A stretch of 64,000 nt of DNA. Source: Loxodes magnus. Lineage: Eukaryota > Ciliophora > Karyorelictea > Loxodida > Loxodidae. Position numbers and translations under genes: made by a program. The notes beneath the pieces are model-generated. The model worked only from the letters and a program-made list of their open reading frames with translations, had not been told where the DNA came from and did no database searches. The stretch lies in NCBI GenBank assembly GCA_946699065.1, contig CAMPDV010000005.1, forward strand, positions 496,001 through 560,000. The letters are read 5' to 3'. Positions 24,401-39,400 of this stretch are shown here, piece after piece. The number at the start of each line of letters is the position of its first letter. The stretch's first letter is position 1.

Positions 24401-27400
24401 CTTGTGTATGTACTTTAGGTTACAAGTAAAGTTATACTCCTAACGTAATGACCTGCATTGCAAATTCACTTTCATTTACTCCTCGATTGCCAGTGAATTT
24501 CTGTAGAATTCCTGCTTACATTTCAATTTTCCCAAATTAGAATGCTTACTAAACCTTCACAAATCTAGCCGCAGATGATTAATAAATTAATGTAAATTCA
24601 GTATTTCCAATTGCAAATATTAATGCAAATGGAATTACTTTTGATTTCTGGCTCAAATTTACAGATACCAGTAATATGTATGTCTGGGAAATAAAAAGTA
24701 ATATAAGCAATAGAATATGGATATCAATGGCAATAGATTAAGTATCTAAAACTTTTTTGTTTAAAACAGATGAATTGAGTACCAGATACTAAGAATTTCT
24801 AGGTCCTTATCACCAACTAGATACATGGCTACATGTGGCTTTGAGCTTAAAAACTAGTTAAACTTATTATTGCTACTCTTCCTTTGAAGTTCCAAGTTTC
24901 TGCTTTTGGAAAGACTTTTTCACTTTAAATGCAGCTACTTAATTATAGACATCAGATCAATTTATCATAGGTTCAGGAAGCCATGGTGGGGCCTTTGCTT
25001 CTTAATATATTGGGTAGATAATAGGATTTAGGGTTTATAACATGCCTTATGATACTATGGGCTTAAACAATAATTTATTAGATTGCTTATCATTATTAAA
25101 TCCATGCTGGGAGTTTTGTACTGGTATCTGTGTTGGTGAAATAGACCATGCTGCATGCTAATAATACTAGCCTCACCAATTTTTACTTACAGGTTGGTAA
25201 GTAATAGATAACTCACATAGCTTTACCTTACTAGGATATGATGCTTTGTTATATGGAGATATTTTCTAGGATGATGTGCTTTCCTATACGTTCTGGGCTG
25301 ATGTTACAAGTCATAATGTTTAGTTTGAAGTGTTTAGAATTTAAAATGTTCCAACTTGTACTTTAATCATTTCTTCACTGAATAACTAAATGATTCTAGA
25401 TATATCTGAAGGACCTGTTTAAAAAATAGTGACATTATAAGCATTTACTACCTAATAGTTGCATTTTGAGCTAATTCTCAAAAAGGTAGCTACAAGTTCG
25501 TATTATTTAGTTTTTTGTGTACTGCAAACTCCTAATGAACCAGTTTGTTAGATAGATACAATTCCGCTAGCCAATTCTTGCAATCTATAGCATAAAGTAG
25601 ACAGTAAAGTTATAGTAGGTCCATCTCTAACTTAATATTCTATAACCTGAATTAGAATATTTAACTAATTAACTGTTCTAGATTGTCCTCATGATTATTA
25701 ATATAATCCAAGATATCCTGATTTTGGAGCTTGCATTTGTTCATTGCAATTTTATACTTAATTTTCTAATAATGACTAAGTTTGCACTGGATTCAGTTAT
25801 GATTTCACTCCAAGACTTCCTGTTAATATTCAGCCAATTCCTGCCTATATCGGAATTGGATTACCTACATAAACAGATTACGTATAGTTTACCACATTAG
25901 ATAATTCAGATGATATAATTAAACCTTTTTCAGTTTATTTATCTCCTAATGGGTTTACTTTAGACTTCTGAATTTACCCAACTTAAGTTGTAGTAAATCA
26001 AAGAATGATTGTATTTGAAATATCGAGCACACTTAAGATATTCTTACAGGTGAACATAGATTTAAAAAGAAGAACATTTATAATGAAATCTGATTTTTCA
26101 AGTGATTTTTATAGCATGCAAGTTCCATATTTCCATCTAATGCTTTGGCATCATATAATAGTTTCCTTCTCAAAGAGTCTAGGAACTAAATACTGCTACT
26201 CTGCTTACAGATATCCATCAAAATGCTTAATGAGAGAAAGATTTATAGTAGATTCAACGACTTCATTGACTAATTACTACTTGAAAGTTGGTTATGGAGA
26301 TTTTCCAATAAACTCTGATTTTGTTAGCTTTGAAGGAAAATTACTAGCATTAAGAATATATAACAATCATTGGACTGCTTTACCTTCTTCATTATCAGAA
26401 TAGTTTGTTGACTCCTTAACTTTGCAAAGTCCATGCTGAGTCTATTGTGAAGGAACATGTCCTGCAGATTCTCCTGATTTGCCTTCATGTATAGTTAATT
26501 CCCCACATATTTTTAATGCGATTAATTACTAAACAATTGATAATAATCCAGCTAACGTTATTAAATATTGGGGATATGAATAATATTTTTATGGAGATCA
26601 TTTCTAGCAAAAGTATGCAACTTATCGTTGGTGGTCTATAGTTACAGAATCTGCAACTCGATATACAATCATGCAAATTTAAAATCCGACAGAAGGTTGT
26701 TCTCTTACAGTTGATGCTTAAAATACCAATTTTATTATTACATTAACTCCAGGAGGCACATGGACAGTTTCGATAAGTTATTCAGGAAGTACTGAAGTAC
26801 CTTTTGAAGTATAGTTTATTGATTAAGGAAGTGGAAGTTATCAGTTTAATTTCTGTGTAATCGAAAATGACGAAGAACCAACATGCATTCCCACTCAAAC
26901 TTTATCAGTTGCATAATGCAGATTAAAGCATGCAGATAGCTATATTCAATTTGGACCTTCAGCTGTTACGTATTAAGTGACTTACATTAAGATATTTAAT
27001 TTTGAATACACAACTGAATGCTCAACAATAAGATAATATAACGCTCATTGACCTCATTCAGGTGAATGTTAATGCTCATTAGGTTATTTATTTGATTATT
27101 CTGCTAATTTTATAACCTGCACTTCTTATCCTATAATACTTAACTGGCCAATTTAACTATGCATATAGGCTGCCTTCGAATCTATATACATAAGCTAACT
27201 ATACGATACTTCTTTTTTGCGAAGTGATGCTTCAGATGATATTACTGATAACTTTAAGGATAAATGAGTAACTACTTCATTATTTAATTCAAATGGATTT
27301 ACACTTTCTCTTTGGATTACCTTTTCAAATACTAATCCTAACATGATATTTTTAGAGATTTCAGTACCAGCAGGAAGAATTTTCTTACAACTATGCATTT

Positions 27401-30400
27401 AAACAAATTCTAGAATATTCTAAGTTTTCTCTGATTTAAACTCAAATCAAAGATTTTAAGTTCCTTATTATGATTTATCGGATTGGCATCATATTATGCT
27501 TAGCTTCACTACTATTGGTACTAAATACTGCTATTCAGATTTTAAGTTCTAAGCATTCTGTTATCTTCGTCCAGAGTTTTAACTTTCATTAACTTAACTA
27601 GTAGCTACAGATAAAATTTACATAGGTTGGGGTAATAAAACTGACTTTTAATCCTTTGAAGGCTCTATGCTAGCTTTAAGAGTTTATCATTAGACATATA
27701 CTTCTATGTTATTAGATGAAAATCTTGCGGATTGCTATGCATTGAAAGATCCATGCTGAGAAACTTGTATTGGTGTTTGTTCATCTGATAATCCTGAATA
27801 TTCTGGGTGTACTAATTATGTACCTCATCACTTAACTGATAGTTCTTGGAGCTTAATTAACATGGTGACTTAAAACACTTATAATGGATATGATGCAGTT
27901 TTATTTAACGGAGATCTATTACAAAATAAAACATTTACTTATTAAATCTGGTTTAAACTTAGCTATAATACTAATGAGTATACTTTAATGACTATTAATG
28001 GAAACGGATGTTCTGTTGTATTGAAGATTCAAGCAGGAGTATTCAAGCTAACTTTGAATATAGTTCCTATAACAACAATGTAAGTAAATATTGGTACTTT
28101 TACTACAGTAAATGTAGAAATACTTTACTCAACTGAATTTAATGGAGTTAATTATGATCACTAATTTTGTGTGACTCAAAGTAAATATGAACCTATCTGT
28201 CATGACTTTTTGGGACCTCTAACCTTGAGTAACACTTGTAATCTGAAACATTTTAATGGAAATAATATTGTATTTGGAACTTCTTCATATGATTACGAAT
28301 TTGCATGGCTCAGAGTTTGAAATCATATTAGAATTTAGAACACATGTTTAAATGCTTATGAGTATAATCCCAAATGGATTGACACAGGAGACTGCATTTG
28401 TACATATGGTAAAGAAAAAACTTTAGTATCAGGTCATTCGTACAGTTGTGTTGACTACTCAGATCTACCAAACTTTCCTCTAAATTTACAAACTCCCTTA
28501 AGCTATGATCCTTTGGTTTCTGACCAAAGAAACGGTTTAATTTTTACAAATGACGGAGGGACAGATGATCGTATAAATATCGCATTTTTAAATTCCTTAG
28601 TTGGAAAAGCACTTAATCCAACAGGATTTGTTCTTGATTTTTGAATTAACTTTTCATCTAATTAAAATATGGGAATATTACAAATAAGCGACTTAAGTAG
28701 AAAACTTTTATAAATATCAGTTAACTAATTTTAAAGAACTTTCGTATTATACCATTATAACACTAACCTCAATTAGGATAAATGAACTTCATTTCCTTAT
28801 TATCATGCTTAAACTTGGCATCATATTTAAATTCTTTTCTAGCCAACTTTAACTACATATTGATATTCAGCCTACAGAATTTCAGCCTAATGCTATTATA
28901 GATATAAATTTTTGTTGGATATTAGTTCAGCTAACAATAATGATAAACTTTCTGTTGGAGTTAATACAATGGCTGGGTTTTAAAATTAATTTGAAGGAAA
29001 AGTTTTAGCTCTTAGAATTTATAATTTTGTATAGCCAATGACTAAATCATGAATTGAACAAAATACTATGTAAACTCCTTGCTGGTTAGAATGCTCTGGT
29101 TCCTGTAATCATAGCCAACCTGAAACATCAGCTTGTAAATGGAATATTCCTCATCTTACTTTATCTAGTGATTGAAGTATATTCGATGCTATAACGTCAA
29201 AGAAAATTTATGGATACGATAATGATTGAGCAGGAGACCATTTTTAATAAAATTTCACTTATTACGAATTTTGGAATAAAATGACATACACTACAACCAG
29301 CTATAGTTTTTTCAAAATAGTTAATCCAGGATATTGCAATGTATAACTTTCTTCTAACGCAAATATTTTCACACTTAATATTGTCTCACCTTCAACTCTC
29401 TCTCATCCCTACTCAATCACATTTTCGTTTACTGGTACCACAATATTTTAAATTCTAGTGGGATTTGTAGCTCTAGTTTCTCAAGGATAACTAGCGATAA
29501 CTTTTTGCATCTAGCAAGTAGGTATCGAACCATCATGCAAATATGATTTAATATCTGAAAGTATTTGCAAAATGTATCATGGAAATAGCTATATTGAATT
29601 TCCAACATCTCCTTAAACATACGAAATAAAGAACTTAAAAGTCTATAATTTTGAAAAATTCAATAGATGTAACAATGAATTCTAATATAATCCATATTGG
29701 CCTTATACTTCTGGATGTACATGCAGCATTGGAAAATAAACGGTTGCTATAGGAGTAGCGTTTGTCTGCCTACCTATGATCATTGATTTTTAACCTAATC
29801 TTCCTCTTTAGCATTGCACAGAACCATCTTACATTCCAGTTTCAATAAACAATATGGAAAATGCAGCCACATTTACTGATTCAACTAGTGATAACTTGGC
29901 TTATAGCTTTATAAGCACAATTTTAGGTGGTAGTAATACATTAAATATTAATGGCTTTACGTTGGCATATTGAATCTATTTCGATAAAACAATTTCGATA
30001 AATAGAAATATTTTTGAAATTTCAGACGGAACTCGATCTTTTTTCAGAGTTGCTACCGAAATGTTTACAAGAACTTTTGTAGCAGAGACTGATACAACTG
30101 GAGATAAATTTAATGTTCCTTTCTATTTCGATTCTAATTGACATTTTACTGTCTTTTCATTTGGATCTACTTTTACATAGTACTGTTGAGGAGGATATTG
30201 GGTACCTTCTGTTTGCGTTTTAAGAAGATTTGCTCTTAGTAAAAACTTACTTAATGCTAATGATAAAATTTACTTAGGAAAAGGTTCGATTGCAGGATTT
30301 GAAACTGAATTTGTAGGGAAAATTTTAGGAATGAGAATCTACAATAATAGCTATGTTGATCTAGGAATGAGAATCTACAATAATAGCTATGCTGATCTAG

Positions 30401-33400
30401 GAATGAGAATCTACAATAATAGCTATGCTGATCTAGGAATTAATACTACTTTGATTGATTGCTTGAATATCTTCTAAACACCTTGCTGGAAAAATTGCTA
30501 AGGAACCTGTTCAGCAAATAATCCTGAAAAATCAGCTTGCGTTAAACAGTCTCATACTCTTCGCGAGAACTCTTTCTATACTATTGATTCTAATCCAGCA
30601 AATTAAATAGTTTATAATGGTTACAATGAGGTTTTTCATGGAGATCCTTTTACTTAATAATCTTAAGTAATAAGATTTTGGACAGAAATTTAATGAAGTT
30701 CAACTTAATATACAATTATGGTAATATAAAACTCAGGGCTATGTAGCTTTACTTTATCTGCTCAAAGCAATTAATTTAAAATCTAAATTATAGATGGAAC
30801 TATAAATAATTCTTATTCTATAACTGTTTAAACTTACTCAACTTTATAAGCACCTTTTGAAATAAGATAAAAAGATTTAGGAGGAAGCATTTATGATCTT
30901 CATGTATGTATAACTGAGAAGTTTAGAGAACCAGCTTGTATTCATTAACTTAGTATTTCAGGAAATATTTGTAAACTAAAGCATGGTGCAAGTTTAATTT
31001 AGTTTGGCCCTTCAACTCCTAGCTTTTAAGTAACTTGGCTGCAAATATTTAACTACTAAGAATAAGTAATTTGTGATACTTAAAATTAATACAATCCCTT
31101 CTATGATGAATTTGCGGAATGTATTTGCAGTTTAGCTTTTGAATTAACTCTAAATTTATCAAACCTCAACATTTTGTGTCCAGGACATAATAGAGGTACT
31201 CTAGTCAACTCAACAGGTTGGCCAATTGCCATATCTTAAAAACCTCCTCTTTATTCTACTTACACTACTTTAGGACTAAGCTCTGATAATGGATAATTAT
31301 TTGACATAGGAAACGACGAAATTACACTAAACTTTTACAACAAAACAAGAGATTATTAAAATACTTCAAGTGGATTTACTATTACTTTCTGGTTTAAAAT
31401 AAAGCCTGGAATCACAGATAATATGATACTTTTCTTAATTTCTAATCCTACAAGAATATTCTTAGAAGTAGGAATTTAGCAAGTTAGAAAGACAATAGTT
31501 TTTAGAACTACCACTGTAACTCAATACTATTAAGGACCTTATGATAAAAATATTGCATGAATCAATATAGTCACTTCTTTTAGCAATACCCAAAGTTACT
31601 ATTGCTACGCAGCTTACAAGGAAATTTCATAATGCTTTGAAAAATACAACTTTAAACTTTCCCTGTCAAGTGTTTAAAGCGATGATGTATTATAAATAGG
31701 AAAAGGAACATGGACAGGATTTAATGAATTCTAAGGTTATTTAATGGATCTAAGGATATTTGGAAAATAATTAAGTGAGTTATCACTTGACGAAACTAAA
31801 CTTGATTGCTGAACTACTTCATGAAGTCCTTGCTGATATAGTTGTTTAGGAGTTTGCAGAAATTATGTTGACGTATAATTGAATACTTGCGATTGATATA
31901 CTCCTCATGTTGTATAAAATAGTAATTATATAACTGTCAGCAGTTCAAGCTAACATTAATATAAGGGATCAGAAGATTCATACTTTCATGGAGATCACTT
32001 CATTCATAAAACTCATATTTACTAATTTTGGGCTGTATTGACACATCAAGTTACTAATTATGATCTAATGCAATTGTAAAATAGTTTGAGTGATTGACAA
32101 CTTAAAATATAAGATTAAACATTAACACTTAAAGTGTCTAACTAAATATTCACTTTGACAATCGAGAGAAACTTTACAGGAACTAACACTGAGGTAGAAA
32201 TACTTATAAGAATAACAGATGAAAATATATACGATAATAATTACACAATGGAGTTTTGTATAACAGAAGATTACTAAGAATAAAAGTGTTTGAACTAATA
32301 AGTATCAGGATAACCATGCAAATTATAACACAATGACACAAGTAAATTAATATTTGGTACATCAACAACTTAATGAAATGTAGCTTGAATAAGAGTTTCT
32401 AACTTTGATAAATATTATACTAATTGTAGCTCTCTCAATTAATATAATTAATACTGACACTTACCTGGTGATTGTATTTGTACTCTTGCTTATCAAACTG
32501 ATTTATCTGCAGGTTCTAATAAAATCGTTTGCTAACCCCAACTCATCAGTAATATTCTCGGTACTTCTAGATGGCCTTTCACTGTTTGCTTAGATCCTGC
32601 TTACTATCCTACTCATAAAACTCTTATCATCGATCAAAATAATGCAGTCACTTTCACTAACTCTACTGATGAATTAAGTTCAAGTTTCTACTCACTTGTC
32701 AGTAACTTAACTTCAAATAATACTAGATTTATTCTATCTTTCTGACTAAAACTTGATGATACTTCTTCTAAAATGTAAATTTTAGAAATAAAAAATTAAG
32801 TTCGAGTTTTCCTTCAAATAGCTATCGATGTGAATGCTAAAACAATATAGTTTAGAACAGAAGAAACTTCAGAGAAGAAAATGTAAGGTCCTTATAATCA
32901 TAACATAGTATGACATTTTATAGCTGTTTCTATGAATAGTACAGGATCGACTTATTGTTATGGAAATTATAAATATCCATCTTTTTGTTATGTTAGACCT
33001 CACTTCTTATTAGATTTATCTTCAGTTACAAATACAGATGATATAAAGATAGGAGGAGGATCATGAAGTGGATATAACTAGTTGTAAGGAAAGTTAATAG
33101 CCTTGAAGTTATTAGCAGAAACATAAGCATCGTTAGTATTAGATACAACAATAGTAGATTGTTGGACGATGAGATCTCCTTGCTGAACATCTTGTAAAGG
33201 AATTTGTCATGATGCAAGCGATTTTGCGAAAAGTGATCCTTAACTTTCAAATTGTTCATGGTATGAATAGTATTAATTAACAAATGATACTTATGTAACA
33301 GTGTAATAAGGATCATAATTAATTTTTAATGGAGCTGATAATGATAATTTCTAAGGAGATCACTTAACAGAACAAATCTAAATTATAGAATTTTGAATAA

Positions 33401-36400
33401 AAATAAAATAAAAAACGTAAGTTTATAGTCTGATGAAAGTAAATAACTCTGATTGCATGATAGAATATTAAGTATAAAACAATGAATTTATACTAAAAAT
33501 TGACGAAGTCAAAATGATAATAGAATCAACAAATTTCATTGGATAAATAATTGAAATTGAAAATTATATAAAAATAGTGGGAAATTAATATACTCAATAA
33601 TCTACAGTCAAATTTTGTATAAGAGAAGACACAAAAGAACCAAATTGCAGATCATAAAATATTAACAAAAAAAAATGTTAACTAAAGCATGCAAGTGATA
33701 GTTATCTTATATTTGGAACCTCATCGAATCAGTATGATGTAGCCTGAATAAGAGTATATAATTATGATAAGTATTACTATATATGTAATAATACAAATGA
33801 ATATAATCCCTATTGGATAAGTCCTGGAAACTGTATCTGTACATTAGGTTACTAAACTGACTTATCTTTAGATAAAGACGAGATAGTATGTACAAATCAA
33901 ACTATCGACTCTATTGTAGGTACTTCGAGATTCCCTGTTACTATGTGTGAAGATACTTCTACTATAACTACATATACTCCTCTACTCATTGATTAAGATA
34001 ATTCTTAAAAAATATATACTACCGGAGATGATGAAGTTTCTAGTGATTTCTATCCCTTAGTCAGTTCCAACTCTACTGGTTTCACTCTCTCTTTCTGAAT
34101 AAAACTCCATGACACTTCTAGTAACTATCTTATCTTCGAAATAAGAAATTCTACTCGTATCTTCTTATAAGCTGCTGTCAACACTAACAGCAAAGTCTTT
34201 GCTTTCAGAACTGAAGTCACATCTCTTCAAGGACTTAATGGACCTTATAATCATAATATCGAATGACATTTAGTAGTTGTATCTTTCTAAAGTGAAGGAT
34301 CTCAATATTGTGTAGGAAATTATAAATATCCTTCATTTTGTTATCTGAGAACAATGAGTTTACTTTTATCGAGTGTATAAAGCGATGATGTACTAACAAT
34401 AGGAAATGGAACAGCTTTCGAGAGTTTTGATGATGAATTCAAAGGAGAATTAGTAGGTTTGAGACTATTCGCAAAGACATATTCATAATTAGGAATAACA
34501 GAATAAAAAATGGATTGCTGAAGTTTACGAACTCCTTGTTGAAATAAGTGTAAAGGAAAATGTTTAGACGATGTAGACATTTAGCTTAATAGATGTACTT
34601 GGTACGATCCTCATCTGTTAAAAGATCATACATATGCATCAGTTTACGAAAACCATAATTTAACATACATAGGAGGAGATAATTCAGTTTTTCATGGAGA
34701 TCATTTAACTTAGCCTTTATTAACTTATGAATTCTGAACTAACTTGACTTACTAAGAAACTTCTTATGAGCTACTTTAAATATTTAATCCTAATTGTACT
34801 TTAAGTTACTCAATACAAGCAACTTTAATTACTTTAGAGATAGATAATGAAAACTTTACACTGAGTGCAACGATATTTGATGTTAAAGAAATTGAACATT
34901 CAATTTCTATACGGGATGGAAATACAAACGATACTTCTTACAGTTTACATTGGTGTATAAGAGAAGACGATAAAGAACCAGTATGTAGAAGTGATACAGT
35001 AACAACATAAAAGCCTTGCAATTTGAAGCATGCAAGTGATAGTTATCTTATATTTGGAACCTCATCGAATCAGTATGATGTAGCCTGAATAAGAGTATAT
35101 AATTATGATAAGTATTACTATATATGTAATAATACAAATGAATATAATCCCTATTGGATAAGTCCTGGAAACTGTATCTGTACATTAGGTTACTAAACTG
35201 ACTTATCTTTAGATAAAGACGAGATAGTATGTACAAATCAAACTATCGACTCTATTGTAGGTACTTCGAGATTCCCTGTTACTATGTGTGAAGATACTTC
35301 TACTATAACTACATATACTCCTCTACTCATTGATTAAGATAATTCTTAAAAAATATATACTACCGGAGATGATGAAGTTTCTAGTGATTTCTATCCCTTA
35401 GTCAGTTCTATAATTTCCAACTCTACTGGTTTCACTCTCTCTTTCTGAATAAAACTCCATGACACTTCTAGTAACTATCTTATCTTCGAAATAAGAAATT
35501 CTACTCGTATCTTTTTATAAGCTGCTGTCAACACTAACAGCAAAGTCTTTGCTTTCAGAACTGAAGTCACATCTCTTCAAGGACTTAATGGACCTTATAA
35601 TCATAATATCGAATGACATTTAGTAGTTGTATCTTTCTAAAGTGAAGGATCTCAATATTGTGTAGGAAATTATAAATATCCTTCATTTTGTTATCTGAGA
35701 ACAATGAGTTTACTTTTATCGAGTGTATAAAGCGATGATGTACTAACAATAGGAAATGGAACAGCTTTCGAGAGTTTTGATGATGAATTCAAAGGAGAAT
35801 TAGTAGGTTTGAGACTATTCGCAAAGACATATTCATAATTAGGAATAACAGAATAAAAAATGGATTGCTGAAGTTTACGAACTCCTTGTTGAAATAAGTG
35901 TAAAGGAAAATGTTTAGACGATGTAGACATTTAGCTTAATAGATGTACTTGGTACGATCCTCATCTGTTAAAAGATCATACATATGCATCAGTTTACGAA
36001 AACCATAATTTAACATACATAGGAGGAGATAATTCAGTTTTTCATGGAGATCATTTAACTTAGCCTTTATTAACTTATGAATTCTGAACTAACTTGACTT
36101 ACTAAGAAACTTCTTATGAGCTACTTTAAATATTTAATCCTAATTGTACTTTAAGTTACTCAATACAAGCAACTTTAATTACTTTAGAGATAGATAATGA
36201 AAACTTTACACTGAGTGCAACGATATTTGATGTTAAAGAAATTGAACATTCAATTTCTATACGGGATGGAAATACAAACGATACTTCTTACAGTTTACAT
36301 TGGTGTATAAGAGAAGACGATAAAGAACCAGTATGTAGAAGTGATACAGTAACAACATAAAAGCCTTGCAATTTGAAGCATGCAAGTGATAGTTATCTTA

Positions 36401-39400
36401 TATTTGGAACCTCATCGAATCAGTATGATGTAGCCTGAATAAGAGTATATAATTATGATAAGTATTACTATATATGTAATAATACAAATGAATATAATCC
36501 CTATTGGATAAGTCCTGGAAACTGTATCTGTACATTAGGTTACTAAACTGACTTATCTTTAGATAAAGACGAGATAGTATGTACAAATCAAACTATCGAC
36601 TCTATTGTAGGTACTTCGAGATTCCCTGTTACTATGTGTGAAGATACTTCTACTATAACTACATATACTCCTCTACTCATTGATTAAGATAATTCTTAAA
36701 AAATATATACTACCGGAGATGATGAAGTTTCTAGTGATTTCTATCCCTTAGTCAGTTCCAACTCTACTGGTTTCACTCTCTCTTTCTGAATAAAACTCCA
36801 TGACACTTCTAGTAACTATCTTATCTTCGAAATAAGAAATTCTACTCGTATCTTCTTATAAGCTGCTGTCAACACTAACAGCAAAGTCTTTGCTTTCAGA
36901 ACTGAAGTCACATCTCTTCAAGGACTTAATGGACCTTATAATCATAATATCGAATGACATTTAGTAGTTGTATCTTTCTAAAGTGAAGGATCTCAATATT
37001 GTGTAGGAAATTATAAATATCCTTCATTTTGTTATCTGAGAACAATGAGTTTACTTTTATCGAGTGTATAAAGCGATGATGTACTAACAATAGGAAATGG
37101 AACAGCTTTCGAGAGTTTTGATGATGAATTCAAAGGAGAATTAGTAGGTTTGAGACTATTCGCAAAGACATATTCATAATTAGGAATAACAGAATAAAAA
37201 ATGGATTGCTGAAGTTTACGAACTCCTTGTTGAAATAAGTGTAAAGGAAAATGTTTAGACGATGTAGACATTTAGCTTAATAGATGTACTTGGTACGATC
37301 CTCATCTGTTAAAAGATCATACATATGCATCAGTTTACGAAAACCATAATTTAACATACATAGGAGGAGATAATTCAGTTTTTCATGGAGATCATTTAAC
37401 TTAGCCTTTATTAACTTATGAATTCTGAACTAACTTGACTTACTAAGAAACTTCTTATGAGCTACTTTAAATATTTAATCCTAATTGTACTTTAAGTTAC
37501 TCAATACAAGCAACTTTAATTACTTTAGAGATAGATAATGAAAACTTTACACTGAGTGCAACGATATTTGATGTTAAAGAAATTGAACATTCAATTTCTA
37601 TACGGGATGGAAATACAAACGATACTTCTTACAGTTTACATTGGTGTATAAGAGAAGACGATAAAGAACCAGTATGTAGAAGTGATACAGTAACAACATA
37701 AAAGCCTTGCAATTTGAAGCATGCAAGTGATAGTTATCTTATATTTGGAACCTCATCGAATCAGTATGATGTAGCCTGAATAAGAGTATATAATTATGAT
37801 AAGTATTACTATATATGTAATAATACAAATGAATATAATCCCTATTGGATAAGTCCTGGAAACTGTATCTGTACATTAGGTTACTAAACTGACTTATCTT
37901 TAGATAAAGACGAGATAGTATGTACAAATCAAACTATCGACTCTATTGTAGGTACTTCGAGATTCCCTGTTACTATGTGTGAAGATACTTCTACTATAAC
38001 TACATATACTCCTCTACTCATTGATTAAGATAATTCTTAAAAAATATATACTACCGGAGATGATGAAGTTTCTAGTGATTTCTATCCCTTAGTCAGTTCC
38101 AACTCTACTGGTTTCACTCTCTCTTTCTGAATAAAACTCCATGACACTTCTAGTAACTATCTTATCTTCGAAATAAGAAATTCTACTCGTATCTTCTTAT
38201 AAGCTGCTGTCAACACTAACAGCAAAGTCTTTGCTTTCAGAACTGAAGTCACATCTCTTCAAGGACTTAATGGACCTTATAATCATAATATCGAATGACA
38301 TTTAGTAGTTGTATCTTTCTAAAGTGAAGGATCTCAATATTGTGTAGGAAATTATAAATATCCTTCATTTTGTTATCTGAGAACAATGAGTTTACTTTTA
38401 TCGAGTGTATAAAGCGATGATGTACTAACAATAGGAAATGGAACAGCTTTCGAGAGTTTTGATGATGAATTCAAAGGAGAATTAGTAGGTTTGAGACTAT
38501 TCGCAAAGACATATTCATAATTAGGAATAACAGAATAAAAAATGGATTGCTGAAGTTTACGAACTCCTTGTTGAAATAAGTGTAAAGGAAAATGTTTAGA
38601 CGATGTAGACATTTAGCTTAATAGATGTACTTGGTACGATCCTCATCTGTTAAAAGATCATACATATGCATCAGTTTACGAAAACCATAATTTAACATAC
38701 ATAGGAGGAGATAATTCAGTTTTTCATGGAGATCATTTAACTTAGCCTTTATTAACTTATGAATTCTGAACTAACTTGACTTACTAAGAAACTTCTTATG
38801 AGCTACTTTAAATATTTAATCCTAATTGTACTTTAAGTTACTCAATACAAGCAACTTTAATTACTTTAGAGATAGATAATGAAAACTTTACACTGAGTGC
38901 AACGATATTTGATGTTAAAGAAATTGAACATTCAATTTCTATACGGGATGGAAATACAAACGATACTTCTTACAGTTTACATTGGTGTATAAGAGAAGAC
39001 GATAAAGAACCAGTATGTAGAAGTGATACAGTAACAACATAAAAGCCTTGCAATTTGAAGCATGCAAGTGATAGTTATCTTATATTTGGAACCTCATCGA
39101 ATCAGTATGATGTAGCCTGAATAAGAGTATATAATTATGATAAGTATTACTATATATGTAATAATACAAATGAATATAATCCCTATTGGATAAGTCCTGG
39201 AAACTGTATCTGTACATTAGGTTACTAAACTGACTTATCTTTAGATAAAGACGAGATAGTATGTACAAATCAAACTATCGACTCTATTGTAGGTACTTCG
39301 AGATTCCCTGTTACTATGTGTGAAGATACTTCTACTATAACTACATATACTCCTCTACTCATTGATTAAGATAATTCTTAAAAAATATATACTACCGGAG

